A stretch of 64,000 nt of DNA from an uncultured Bacteroides sp. (GCA_900766195.1 CAAFUN010000033.1:1-64000); one strand, 5' to 3'; shown: positions 45,898 to 54,633, counted from the stretch's first letter. Translations and numbers: made by a program. Notes: a model not told the origin generated them from the letters alone.

Positions 45898-46662
45898 ATG
45901 AAGAATGTATATTTCATTTCAGATGCTCATCTTGGTTCGCGTGCCATTGAACACGGACGAACTCAAGAAAGGCGCTTAGTCAACTTCCTGGACAGTATCA
46001 AGCATAAAGCTGCCGCTGTCTATCTGATGGGTGACATGTTTGACTTTTGGTACGAGTTTAAGACTGTTGTACCCAAAGGCTACACCCGTTTTCTAGGCAA
46101 GGTGTCCGAATTGACTGACATGGGTGTGGAAGTTCATTTCTTTACAGGCAATCACGACCTGTGGTGTAATGACTATTTCGCTACGGAATGTGGTGTAATT
46201 ATGCACAAGGAACCCGTGACAACTGAAATATACGGAAAAGAATTCTACTTGGCGCATGGTGACGGTCTTGGAGATCCTGATCGCAACTTCAAGTTTCTGC
46301 GTGCCGTCTTCCACAACCGTACACTTCAACGTCTGTTTTCCATGTTGCACCCTCGATGGAGTATAGACTGGGGACTGACATGGGCCAAACACAGTCGCAT
46401 GAAACGTGCCGACGGCAAAGAGCCTGAGTATATGGGAGAAGATAAGGAATTTCTTGTGCGCTATTCCAAAGAATACCTCAAGATACACCCCACCATCAAC
46501 TTCTTTATTTACGGGCACCGCCACATCGAACTCGATCTAATGCTCAGAACTACCTCTCGCGTTATTATTTTGGGAGATTGGATCAATTACTTTTCTTATG
46601 CCGTCTTTGATGGAGAGAATCTCTTCCTTGAAAAGTATATAGAAGGCGAAACCCAGTTATAG
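45898..46662 (+). CDS. lpxH: UDP-2,3-diacylglucosamine diphosphatase
   Basis: LpxH removes UMP from UDP-2,3-diacylglucosamine to give lipid X in lipid A synthesis. The calcineurin-like phosphoesterase metal motifs are present: ISDAHLGS (Asp9, His11), MGDMFDFWYEF, GNHDLW and YLAHGDGLG near the middle, and YGHRH near the end. From the ATG at 45898 it has 254 residues. A TTG two codons upstream is a less likely start. It is separated from the DUF59 gene by 13 bases, so probably shares its transcript. Confidence 0.92.
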   Translation: MKNVYFISDAHLGSRAIEHGRTQERRLVNFLDSIKHKAAAVYLMGDMFDFWYEFKTVVPKGYTRFLGKVSELTDMGVEVHFFTGNHDLWCNDYFATECGVIMHKEPVTTEIYGKEFYLAHGDGLGDPDRNFKFLRAVFHNRTLQRLFSMLHPRWSIDWGLTWAKHSRMKRADGKEPEYMGEDKEFLVRYSKEYLKIHPTINFFIYGHRHIELDLMLRTTSRVIILGDWINYFSYAVFDGENLFLEKYIEGETQL

Positions 46663-46694
46663 CCAAATCCTCTTTAATTTCAGATAAAAGGAGC

Positions 46695-46714
46695 TATTGC
46701 TGTATGGTAAAAGC
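46695..46714 (-). repeat. Dispersed repeat copy (inverted)
   Basis: On the minus strand this reads GCTTTTACCATACAGCAATA. It matches the copy at 46907-46926 at 17 of 20 positions, in opposite orientation. Confidence 0.6.
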
Positions 46715-46906
46715 AGAATAGAAGTTAGGTATCCCCTTATTCAGAAGTGTTACAGGACTTTTTCCCACTAGAGGCTTACTTTAGAGTTATAAACAACAAT
46801 TATTATAAAGCCTCTTGTTATACTAAAAATAAAGCGGATAATCACTGAATACTATAGAAAGCAATAACCATTAGGACGTTCTCTCTTGCTCCAATTGAAA
46901 GAAAAG

Positions 46907-46926
46907 GCTTTTACCGGATAGCAATA
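46907..46926 (+). repeat. Dispersed repeat copy
   Basis: GCTTTTACCGGATAGCAATA. With the inverted copy at 46695-46714 it brackets 192 bases. No target-site duplication is visible at the outer ends. Confidence 0.6.
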
Positions 46927-47018
46927 AATTGAGGCAAAATGTCATTCCCATTGTTTTATATTTACAACTTATTGATCTTAGAGAAGTCTGTTTAGATGCT
47001 TTTTTGAAGTGCCTCAGA

Positions 47019-47106
47019 TTCAGTTCCGACTTGAGCCTAATTCAGTCGTATACTAAATGGCATTGAGTCGTATACTTAGCCCTATTCAGTCGTATACTGA
47101 TTACCC
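47019..47106 (+). repeat. Tandem repeat with a 22-base period, four units
   Basis: Three units begin TT(C/G)AGTCGTATACT at 47041, 47063 and 47085, exactly 22 bases apart. A weaker unit starts at 47019 (TTCAGTTCCGACTT). The first 14 bases are conserved and the last eight vary. The core contains the palindrome GTATAC. Confidence 0.75.
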
Positions 47107-47290
47107 CCTCCTCCAGAAGCTATTCTGGAAGGGGTGAACAAAAATGATATTTCGTAATGGTATTGAATGGTTTTTATGCATAAAATAGTTTACATTGTAA
47201 TTGATCTCACAGATAGTTTCTTACTAACTACACATGAATAAGCTCTTACTCAATAAGATTGAATAGCTTATTTTTGATATGTAATTATCA

Positions 47291-47310
47291 GATTTTACCG
47301 GACAGCAATA
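47291..47310 (+). repeat. Dispersed repeat copy
   Basis: GATTTTACCGGACAGCAATA. It shares CCGGACAGCAAT exactly with the copy after the partial gene at the left edge (106-117). Confidence 0.6.
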
Positions 47311-47330
47311 AAAAGGAAGTTATAAACGAA

Positions 47331-47370
47331 TAGAGCCTCGCTGCAAGATATCTTTTGCAGCGAGGCTCTA
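47331..47370 (-). terminator. Terminator-like hairpin after alkaline phosphatase
   Basis: A perfect 16-base stem: TAGAGCCTCGCTGCAA at 47331-47346 pairs with its complement at 47355-47370, loop of eight. On the minus strand it lies 21 bases after the alkaline phosphatase stop. The following T-tract is weak. Confidence 0.65.
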
Positions 47371-47391
47371 TTGAATATATAAAAATAAAGT

Positions 47392-48792
47392 TTATTTGTA
47401 TCCGGCAGCTTTAGCTATCCTTTTAGGGATGTCAGTGTTGTCCATCTTCCCAACAAACAGCTGTGACCCTGCTCCAACAGCATATACAGGAACATATTCA
47501 GCAGTGTGACTTCCACTAGTCCAACCCACCATAGCAAGCTGACTCATCACTTTTTTAGCACATGCTGCCAACGGTTCTGTCTTTGCATAAAGACTTTCCT
47601 CAAATACTGCATTGTTTTTCACAAAAGAAGCTTCAAACTCATCACGAAGCATTTTCTCCTGATCCCAACTTAAAGGAAGTTTTGTCCAGAATCCCATCTT
47701 CTCGGAAAGTAATGACTTTGCATCTTCCCAAGTTACTTTTTTCCCTTTTTCTTTTCTTAAATCAGTGATAGCCTTTGAGAGCATCTCTTGCGAAACCTTC
47801 TGATTTTGAAGGTTCTTCAGATGCAATTCGTACTTCCCTGTTCCTAATCCCATACCACCGGTCTCATGGTCAGCACTAATCACGATCAACGTTTCTTTTG
47901 GATGTTTCTTATAGAACTCATAAGCTACACGAACAGCATTGTCCATATCAACCACTTCATTAAAAGCTGTTGCCAAGTCATTGCCATGACAAGCCCAATC
48001 TATTTTGCCACCCTCTACCATGACGAAGAAACCTTTATCTTTTCCTTTTGTTAAAAAGGAGATGGCACTCTCTGTTATTTCACTTAAGGTCAAATCACCT
48101 GCTTTACGGTCTATTGCATAAGGCAGACAAGACTGATCTGCATCTTCTTTTTGAATCAGCACCATTTTATCGGCATTAGCTGATTTTGCTTTAAACTCAT
48201 CAACACCACGCACAATGGTATAACCGGCTTTCTCTATAATAGGGAAAAGATTCGGTGCTTCTTGCTTTGCAAATGTAGTATGAGGCTTCAAGAATCCACT
48301 TCCTGCATAAAAATCAAAACCTGCTTTAGGCAAGTCAAGTCCTATTTCATAATACATGTCCCGATGAGGCTGGTGAGCATAAAAAACAGCGGGAGTTGCA
48401 TGATCCACACTTACGGTAGTTGTCACTCCAACTTTACGGCCGGCTTTCTTTGCTTTTGAAGCTACAGACTCCAGGTCGTTTTTCTTTTCATCCATGCTGA
48501 TAGCAGCATTGTACGTTTTCGTACCTGTAGCGAGAGCTGTTCCGGCAGCAGCGGAGTCTGTAATGGAGTTGGTAGCCGAGAAAGTAGTGGCCATACCAAC
48601 TGCCGGGAATTGAGTGAATAACAGTGGCTTCACACCAATACGTCCGTCCAATTCCGCAAGATACATTTCCGTTCCGTTCACCTGGTTCACTCCCATTCCA
48701 TCACCAATGAAAAAGAACACATATTTTGCCTGTTGAGCATAAGACATGCTTGTTAACAGGACTAAAAACAATAAATACGTTAAGCGCTTCAT
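47392..48792 (-). CDS. phoA: Alkaline phosphatase
   Basis: Periplasmic phosphomonoesterase of 466 residues that frees phosphate from organic esters. It has a signal peptide cleaved near residue 19-20 (SYAQ) and a metal site in FFIGDGMGVNQ (Asp31). The phosphorylated serine lies in TDSAAAGTALATG (Ser80), and the zinc ligands in SADHETGGMG and the C-terminal HTAE. These mark the PhoA-type family. It lies alone between two hairpins, with a TATCTTTG -7 box upstream. Confidence 0.93.
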   Translation of the reverse strand: MKRLTYLLFLVLLTSMSYAQQAKYVFFFIGDGMGVNQVNGTEMYLAELDGRIGVKPLLFTQFPAVGMATTFSATNSITDSAAAGTALATGTKTYNAAISMDEKKNDLESVASKAKKAGRKVGVTTTVSVDHATPAVFYAHQPHRDMYYEIGLDLPKAGFDFYAGSGFLKPHTTFAKQEAPNLFPIIEKAGYTIVRGVDEFKAKSANADKMVLIQKEDADQSCLPYAIDRKAGDLTLSEITESAISFLTKGKDKGFFVMVEGGKIDWACHGNDLATAFNEVVDMDNAVRVAYEFYKKHPKETLIVISADHETGGMGLGTGKYELHLKNLQNQKVSQEMLSKAITDLRKEKGKKVTWEDAKSLLSEKMGFWTKLPLSWDQEKMLRDEFEASFVKNNAVFEESLYAKTEPLAACAKKVMSQLAMVGWTSGSHTAEYVPVYAVGAGSQLFVGKMDNTDIPKRIAKAAGYK

Positions 48793-48848
48793 AAAATGAT
48801 TCTATATTAAATTGATTAAATTCGAGCCTTAAAGCTGTTAGGTTCAGA

Positions 48849-48856
48849 CAAAGATA
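48849..48856 (-). promoter_or_regulatory. Bacteroides-type -7 box before alkaline phosphatase
   Basis: The minus-strand sequence TATCTTTG fits TAnnTTTG and lies 56 bases before the ATG at 48792. No Pho-box-like repeat was recognised. Confidence 0.4.
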
Positions 48857-48895
48857 AGTTTTTTTAGGCAGTCTGATATGAAGATTCTATTAAAA

Positions 48896-48942
48896 AGCGA
48901 AAAGCCGGATGACAGTTACTAACTATCATCCGACTTTTCGCT
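48896..48942 (-). terminator. Terminator of pta-ackA
   Basis: A 22-base stem at 48896-48917 and 48921-48942 with two G-U type pairs in minus-strand RNA and a loop of three bases (ACT). A T-run follows on the minus strand. It lies 61 bases after the ackA stop. Confidence 0.85.
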
Positions 48943-49003
48943 AACTATAGTGATGCTTAAATTATAAGTCCATCACTTATCAGCATATCTCTACGTCATA
49001 AGT

Positions 49004-50203
49004 TTATTTTTTATTCAGTATACTCATTGTATCCGAAGCAATCAACAGCTCTTCATCAGTAGGTATGACAACGACTTTAACTCTGGAGTCATCAGAAGAA
49101 ACAACTGCTTCTTCTCCACGCACTTTATTTTTCGTATCATCCACTTTAATACCCATAAAGTCAAGCCCTTCACAAACAGCACTTCTACAATTGGTCTGAT
49201 TCTCACCTACACCTCCTGTAAACACTATTATATCAACTCCACCAAGAGCAGCAGCATAAGCACCGATATACTTCTTCATACGGTAAAAATACATCTTTTC
49301 AGCTAATATAGCTTTTGGATTACCAGCTGCGACGGCAGCTTCCAACTCACGCATATCACTAGACACACCCGAAATACCCAAAACGCCACTCTTTTTATTA
49401 AGCAAATCAGATACTTCAGTAGCATTAAGCTTTTCTTTATCCATAATAAAGGTTACGGCACCAGCATCAATATCACCTGAACGAGTTCCCATTATCAAAC
49501 CTTCTAATGGAGTTAAACCCATACTGGTATCCATGCATTTACCATCTTTAATGGCAGAGATAGAAGCTCCGTTACCAATATGACAGGTAATGATCTTCTT
49601 TCCTTCAGGAGATACTCCAAGGAATTCACATACACGATTCGATACGTAACGGTGAGAAGTTCCATGAAAGCCATAGCGACGAACACCATATTTCTTATAC
49701 AACTCATAAGGAATGGCATACATATAAGCGTAATCGGGCATTGTTTGATGGAAAGCCGTATCAAAAACACCTATCTGAGGAACATTAGGAAGAATAGCCG
49801 AGATAGCACTTACACCTTTAAGATTAGCAGGGTTATGCAGAGGAGCCAAGTCATTACATGCAGCAAATGCATCCAATACTTCCTGTGTTAACAGCACTGA
49901 TTCGCTGAACTTTTCGCCTCCATGCACCATGCGATGTCCTACCGCATTAATTTCTTCCAATGATTTGATAGCACCGTATTCAGGGTTGACAAGTGTGTTC
50001 AAGATAAACTCAACACCTACAGTATGCTCGGGAATATCTTTTTCCAAGACCTTTTTTTCTCCATTGGGAAGAGTCAGTTTTAAGAAAGACCCTTTAAGAC
50101 CTATTTTCTCTATTCCGCCTTGTGCAATAACCTCTTTGTTTTTCATATCAAAGAGTTTATACTTGATGGATGAGCTACCACAATTTAAGACTAAAACTTT
50201 CAT
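49004..50203 (-). CDS. ackA: Acetate kinase
   Basis: AckA makes ATP from acetyl phosphate and ADP and releases acetate, the energy-yielding end of mixed-acid fermentation. From the ATG at 50201-50203 it has 399 residues, the usual length, starting KVLVLNCGSSSIKYKLFD. It then shows GHRMVHGG, the phosphate loop HIGNGASISAIKDGK, and a C-terminal FTGGVGENQ. The frame extends 22 codons further upstream into the pta end, but the family motif begins at the inner ATG. pta lies 19 bases upstream. Confidence 0.96.
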   Translation of the reverse strand: MKVLVLNCGSSSIKYKLFDMKNKEVIAQGGIEKIGLKGSFLKLTLPNGEKKVLEKDIPEHTVGVEFILNTLVNPEYGAIKSLEEINAVGHRMVHGGEKFSESVLLTQEVLDAFAACNDLAPLHNPANLKGVSAISAILPNVPQIGVFDTAFHQTMPDYAYMYAIPYELYKKYGVRRYGFHGTSHRYVSNRVCEFLGVSPEGKKIITCHIGNGASISAIKDGKCMDTSMGLTPLEGLIMGTRSGDIDAGAVTFIMDKEKLNATEVSDLLNKKSGVLGISGVSSDMRELEAAVAAGNPKAILAEKMYFYRMKKYIGAYAAALGGVDIIVFTGGVGENQTNCRSAVCEGLDFMGIKVDDTKNKVRGEEAVVSSDDSRVKVVVIPTDEELLIASDTMSILNKK

Positions 50204-50222
50204 ATCATTTTTCGATTTCTGG

Positions 50223-51242
50223 TTATTGAGCATCCTTAGCTGCAATAGCCTGGTTAGCTGTAATAGCAATCATTCTGTAAACATCTTCAACGGAACACCC
50301 GCGTGATAAGTCATTGACCGGACGGGCAATACCTTGCAAGATAGGTCCTACAGCATCAGCATGGCCCAGACGTTGAACTAACTTATAAGATATATTTCCC
50401 ACCTCCAAATTTGGAGCTATCAATACATTAGCTTCACCTGCCACCTTTGATCCGGGAGCCTTGCTAGCTCCAACCGATGGAACTAATGCAGCATCCGCTT
50501 GCAATTCGCCGTCAATATCAAGAGATGGCTCCATTTGTTGGGCTATCTTCAAAGCCTCAATCACCTTATCTACTACTTCATGTTTAGCAGAACCTTTAGT
50601 AGAAAAGCTCAACAAAGCAACCTTAGGCACTTCAATACCGGCAACAGCCTTCGCTGTATGTGCAGTAGAAATTGCAATTTCAGCCAATTGAGCAGCTGTA
50701 GGAACAGGAGTAACAGCGACATCTCCCATTACTAAAACACCATTCTTACCATATTCAGGAGCATGAGTCAACAATAACATCGCACCCGAAACACAAGTTA
50801 TTCCAGGAGCCGTTTTAATGATCTGCAAAGCCGGACGAAGCACATCACCTGTTGTATTGCGCGCACCAGCCAACTGTCCATCTGCATCACCACTTTTAAT
50901 AATCAAACAGCCCAAATATAACGGATCTAAAACCAATTTACGCGCCTCATCAATAGTCATACCTTTTTTCTGTCGCAATTGACATAACAATTGGGCATAT
51001 TCTTCTTTTTTAGGATGATTTTCGGGATCAATGATGGTTGCCTTTGCAATATTCCCTAATCCCCAATCTTTGGCACAAGCATGAATCTCTTCAGCATTAC
51101 CAAGAAGAATAAGGTCTGCTACTCCGTCAGTCAATATCTGATTGGCGGCTTTTAATGTACGTTCTTCCGTTCCTTCGGGAAGAACGATTCGCTGGCGGTT
51201 AGATTTTGCCCGCTCAACAATCTCGTTAATTAAACTACTCAT
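50223..51242 (-). CDS. pta: Phosphate acetyltransferase
   Basis: Pta converts acetyl-CoA and phosphate to acetyl phosphate, the substrate of AckA. The 339-residue protein is the short form without the N-terminal regulatory domain of E. coli Pta. It shows RIVLPEGTEERTLKAA near the start, GDADGQLAGARNTTGDVLRP in the middle and PRPVNDLSRGCSVEDVY-type residues near the end. It is the first gene of pta-ackA, which faces lrgAB across a 316-base region. Confidence 0.96.
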   Translation of the reverse strand: MSSLINEIVERAKSNRQRIVLPEGTEERTLKAANQILTDGVADLILLGNAEEIHACAKDWGLGNIAKATIIDPENHPKKEEYAQLLCQLRQKKGMTIDEARKLVLDPLYLGCLIIKSGDADGQLAGARNTTGDVLRPALQIIKTAPGITCVSGAMLLLTHAPEYGKNGVLVMGDVAVTPVPTAAQLAEIAISTAHTAKAVAGIEVPKVALLSFSTKGSAKHEVVDKVIEALKIAQQMEPSLDIDGELQADAALVPSVGASKAPGSKVAGEANVLIAPNLEVGNISYKLVQRLGHADAVGPILQGIARPVNDLSRGCSVEDVYRMIAITANQAIAAKDAQ

Positions 51243-51284
51243 AGATATAGTATATATATTAATTCAGAAGATAAATTCACGATG

Positions 51285-51292
51285 CAAAAGTA
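51285..51292 (-). promoter_or_regulatory. Bacteroides-type -7 box before pta
   Basis: TACTTTTG on the minus strand fits TAnnTTTG and lies 42 bases before the pta ATG. Confidence 0.45.
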
Positions 51293-51512
51293 CACAACTT
51301 TGCAATATCTACATTGCAAACCAAGTGCTTTTTGTCTAAGAAACAAGAATTATTATATATTTTAACAATACTTCTTTCTTTTAAATATTCTTCTATTCTT
51401 TAAAACTAATAATATTAAGGCCAAAGTCTTCAAATTAATTGATTTAGAGCATTTTTATCAATAATATTTTAATTTAAATAGAGAATGGAGAATAACGAAA
51501 TAATAAAATACC

Positions 51513-51520
51513 TAACTTTG
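51513..51520 (+). promoter_or_regulatory. Bacteroides-type -7 box before lrgA
   Basis: TAACTTTG fits TAnnTTTG and lies 38 bases before the lrgA ATG. Confidence 0.45.
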
Positions 51521-51558
51521 CACCCGTTTTCAATTAATAACAAAGGTATTATAACATT

Positions 51559-51897
51559 ATGATCCGTCAATGCGCCATCCTTTTCGGATGTTTGGCTTTG
51601 GGTGAACTGATTGTTTTTCTTACGGGTATTAAACTCCCGTCCAGCATTATTGGAATGCTACTTCTCACCCTGTTTCTAAAGTTAGGCTGGATAAAATTGC
51701 TCTGGGTACAAGGCATGTCCGACTTTTTAGTTGCTAATTTGGGATTTTTCTTTGTCCCCCCTGGAGTAGCTCTCATGCTCTATTTCGACGTCATTCAAGC
51801 TGAATTTTGGCCGATAGTGATCGCCACGTTAGTAAGCACTCTGCTCGTATTGGTAGTAACAGGGTGGATTCATCAATTAATACGTAAAATAAGATGA
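51559..51897 (+). CDS. lrgA: CidA/LrgA family membrane protein
   Basis: A small inner-membrane protein of 112 residues with four hydrophobic segments. It has the family stretch GIKLPSSIIGMLLLTLFL and a central FFVPPGVALM. In Gram-positive bacteria CidA/LrgA proteins affect lysis or act with LrgB as a pyruvate/acetate-responsive carrier. The stop overlaps the lrgB start (ATGA), so the two are translationally coupled. Confidence 0.88.
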   Translation: MIRQCAILFGCLALGELIVFLTGIKLPSSIIGMLLLTLFLKLGWIKLLWVQGMSDFLVANLGFFFVPPGVALMLYFDVIQAEFWPIVIATLVSTLLVLVVTGWIHQLIRKIR

Positions 51898-52589
51898 GTT
51901 ATTTCGAAAATAAGTTCTTTTTGTTAGCCCTCACTTTCGGGCTATTCTTTTTCTCCAAACTGTTACAGAAAAAGACTGGAATAGTTTTACTCAATCCTAT
52001 TCTATTAACCATTGCCGTTCTTATTATATTTCTGAAAATGACGGGAGTAAGTTATGAGACCTATAATGAAGGAGGACATCTTATCGAGTTCTGGCTCAAA
52101 CCTGCAGTTGTAGCACTTGGAGTTCCGTTATATCTGCAACTGGAAACGATTAGGAAACAATTGATTCCTATCATACTTTCACAATTAGCAGGTTGTATTG
52201 TAGGGGTTATATCGGTAGTGCTTATAGCCAAATACATGGGAGCCTCAAAGGAAATTATCTACTCGCTTGCACCAAAATCGGTAACGACACCTATTGCTAT
52301 GGAAGTCACCAAAACATTAGGAGGAATACCTTCACTTACCGCTGCTGTAGTGGTTTGTGTGGGGCTATTAGGTGCTATTTTAGGCTTCAGGACTATGAAA
52401 ATAACCCATATCGCGAGTCCTATAGCCCAAGGATTGTCCATGGGAACAGCAGCGCACGCTGTAGGCACCTCGGCTGCTATGGATATCAGTAGTAAATATG
52501 GAGCTTATGCTAGTCTCGGTTTGACAGTAAATGGTATCTTTACTGCATTATTCACCCCCACAATCTTGAGATTATTGGGGTTACTTTAA
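51894..52589 (+). CDS. lrgB: LrgB family membrane protein
   Basis: An inner-membrane protein of 231 residues with multiple hydrophobic segments. It shows the LrgB signatures WLKPAVVALGVPLYLQ, LAPKSVTTPIAM and AHAVGTSAAM. With LrgA it forms the pair reported in some bacteria as a pyruvate uptake or export system. Being divergent from pta-ackA suggests a link to overflow metabolism (inference). Confidence 0.9.
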   Translation: MSYFENKFFLLALTFGLFFFSKLLQKKTGIVLLNPILLTIAVLIIFLKMTGVSYETYNEGGHLIEFWLKPAVVALGVPLYLQLETIRKQLIPIILSQLAGCIVGVISVVLIAKYMGASKEIIYSLAPKSVTTPIAMEVTKTLGGIPSLTAAVVVCVGLLGAILGFRTMKITHIASPIAQGLSMGTAAHAVGTSAAMDISSKYGAYASLGLTVNGIFTALFTPTILRLLGLL

Positions 52590-52639
52590 CAAAACGGTGA
52601 TTATTTTGTTATCTTAGTCCAATCCTAACTAATTAATTT

Positions 52640-53554
52640 ATGATTTCATTTAAAGACATCGAACTAAAAGATAAAGATTTAATCACTTCCTACACCATGA
52701 AAAGTCCGAGACGAAACTGCGACTTATCTTTCTCAAATCTATGCAGTTGGCGTTTCTTATACAATACCCAGTATGCTATATTGGACGGCTTCCTCATACT
52801 TAAATTCTGGGCAGAAGACAAGCTGGTGTATATGATGCCGATAGGAAACGGTGACCTGAAAAAGGTGCTTGATGCCATGATAGAGGATTCGAAATATGAA
52901 AAGGAGCAATTTTGTATGCTTGGCGTATGTAGCGGTATGTGTGAAGAATTAAAAGAAATTATGCCGGACAGATTTCATTTTGAGGCAGACCGTGACTATA
53001 CTGATTATCTCTATCTCCGTACGGACCTAGCTACTTTGGCCGGGAAAAAATTTCAATCCAAACGAAATCACGTTAATAAATTCCGCAAAACGTACAATTA
53101 TGAATATGTTCCGCTCACTCCTGATCGTATTCCCGAATGCATGGAACTTGAAGCCGAATGGTGTAAAATGAATAACTGCAATCAACATGAAGGTACGGGA
53201 AATGAACGACGGGCTTTAATATATGCTTTGCAAAACTTTGATGCACTAGGGCTGACAGGTGGAATTCTCCATGTAGATGGAAAGATTGCAGCTTTCACTT
53301 TCGGCATGCCTATCAATGAAGACACTTTCGGTGTTCATGTCGAGAAGGCAGATACCCGTATTGACGGAGCTTATGCCATGATTAATTATGAATTTGCCAA
53401 TCATATACCCGAACAATATACTTACCTTAACCGAGAGGAAGATTTGGGTATTGAAGGGTTGCGCAAAGCTAAATTATCTTATCAGCCTGCCATCTTATTA
53501 GAAAAGTATATGGCTTTTCTTAAAGATGAGCCTCTGGAACAAATTAAATGGTAG
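52640..53554 (+). CDS. DUF2156 (phosphatidylglycerol lysyltransferase-like) domain protein
   Basis: A protein of 304 residues with two GNAT-like halves of the DUF2156 family. It shows KFQSKRNHVNKFRKTYNYEYVPL, a typical lysyl-transfer-like segment, and GGILHVDGKIAAFTFG. There is no membrane domain, so it is not an MprF-type enzyme. The donor and acceptor are unknown. It is 24 bases upstream of a GNAT gene and may act with it. Confidence 0.85.
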   Translation: MISFKDIELKDKDLITSYTMKSPRRNCDLSFSNLCSWRFLYNTQYAILDGFLILKFWAEDKLVYMMPIGNGDLKKVLDAMIEDSKYEKEQFCMLGVCSGMCEELKEIMPDRFHFEADRDYTDYLYLRTDLATLAGKKFQSKRNHVNKFRKTYNYEYVPLTPDRIPECMELEAEWCKMNNCNQHEGTGNERRALIYALQNFDALGLTGGILHVDGKIAAFTFGMPINEDTFGVHVEKADTRIDGAYAMINYEFANHIPEQYTYLNREEDLGIEGLRKAKLSYQPAILLEKYMAFLKDEPLEQIKW

Positions 53555-53578
53555 CCAAAAAAGGAAAGGATTAAATAT

Positions 53579-54628
53579 ATGCGTAATAAAGTAAGGAAGC
53601 TATGGGAACTTTGTTTTAACGATAGCAAAGCATTTGTAGACATGTATTTCAAACTTCGCTACAGCAATGGGGTAAATATTGCCATTGAAAGTGGTGAAGA
53701 AGTTATTGCTGCACTTCAAATGCTACCTTACCCAATGACTTTTTGCAATACTACTATTTCAACTTCATATGTGTCAGGTGCATGTACACATCCCGACTTT
53801 CGTAACCGGGGCGTAATGCGCGAACTTCTGACGCAAACTTTCGGCAAGATGTATCGCAACGAAGTCCAGTTCTCCACACTCATTCCTGCTGAGCCCTGGT
53901 TGTTTGATTATTACACTAAGATGGGCTACAAAACAGTTTTCAATTATGAGCTACAGACCATCAAAACACCCGTTACAGCACATATACCCGAGGGAGAAGA
54001 TCTGTACGAACTAGAAAGTAGCACAACTTATAAAGAAGATGTATACCAATATCTAAATAGAAAATTGCAGGAGCGTGCTTGCTGCATTCAACATACAGCC
54101 ACCGATTTCAACGTTATATTAGAAGACTTAAAGTTAGGAAAAGGCAACATCTATTTTCTGCGACAAAAGACACAATCAAACGGAAATGGAAACATTATCG
54201 CTATTGCCGTGGCTTATCCTGACGAGAACGATTCAACAATCTTACATATTGGAGAGCTTATAGCAGAGAGCGAAGAGATAAAGACAATTCTGCTCTCCTA
54301 TATCGCACGAAAAGAAAGAATAAAGACGTTTCAACTTATCATTCCTTCTACAACAGAAAAGAATGCTTTGCCGCTTGGTATGGCACGCATTATTCAAGCA
54401 AAAGCCGTTTTGCAGATCTATGCTGCCAGATATCCTAAAAGAGAGCTAAATATCGCTCTTACCGATGAGCAGATTTCCAGTAACAATGGCTATTATTATC
54501 TGAATAATGGAAAATGCATGTTCAGTTCACAGCGTTTACCGGGAGTTCATAAACAGTTTAATATCAGCGAACTTACTGGATTCATTCTATCCGACGAACA
54601 TCCCTACATGAGTCTTATGCTGAATTGA
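53579..54628 (+). CDS. GNAT family N-acetyltransferase
   Basis: A protein of 349 residues. The N-terminal part has the GNAT acyl-CoA motif YVSGACTHPDFRNRGVMREL at about 62-81. A second, weaker acetyltransferase-like half and a C-terminal sterol-carrier-like segment follow, like the Eis-type multidomain acetyltransferases. The target is unknown. It follows the DUF2156 gene and precedes a terminator shared with the convergent tldD/pmbA genes. Confidence 0.85.
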   Translation: MRNKVRKLWELCFNDSKAFVDMYFKLRYSNGVNIAIESGEEVIAALQMLPYPMTFCNTTISTSYVSGACTHPDFRNRGVMRELLTQTFGKMYRNEVQFSTLIPAEPWLFDYYTKMGYKTVFNYELQTIKTPVTAHIPEGEDLYELESSTTYKEDVYQYLNRKLQERACCIQHTATDFNVILEDLKLGKGNIYFLRQKTQSNGNGNIIAIAVAYPDENDSTILHIGELIAESEEIKTILLSYIARKERIKTFQLIIPSTTEKNALPLGMARIIQAKAVLQIYAARYPKRELNIALTDEQISSNNGYYYLNNGKCMFSSQRLPGVHKQFNISELTGFILSDEHPYMSLMLN

Positions 54629-54633
54629 CTAAC

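Larger units (their letters stand above)
46663..47391. other. Repeat-rich intergenic region between lpxH and alkaline phosphatase
   Basis: No gene is supported in these 729 bases. Contents include copies of a dispersed ~20-base repeat, a 22-base tandem repeat, a CCAGAA/TTCTGG hairpin at 47113-47128, an AGAGGCTT/AAGCCTCT pair at 46770-46815, and a long perfect hairpin before the alkaline phosphatase stop. Confidence 0.7.
51243..51558. other. Divergent control region of pta and lrgA
   Basis: No gene is seen in these 316 AT-rich bases. For pta, TACTTTTG on the minus strand (51292-51285) fits the -7 consensus, with a TTTG 24 bases further upstream. For lrgA, TAACTTTG at 51513-51520 fits the consensus. 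Confidence 0.5.

Noticed and set aside
46695..46926. A complete miniature transposon
   Set aside because: The inverted ends are imperfect (17 of 20) and no flanking target-site duplication was found, so only a repeat is reported.
47041..47106. A CRISPR array
   Set aside because: The units are 14 bases with 8-base spacers and no cas genes lie nearby. Real arrays have longer repeats and spacers.
49004..50269. A longer acetate kinase starting at 50269
   Set aside because: The first 22 residues overlap the pta end and do not match the family, whose first motif begins at the ATG at 50203.
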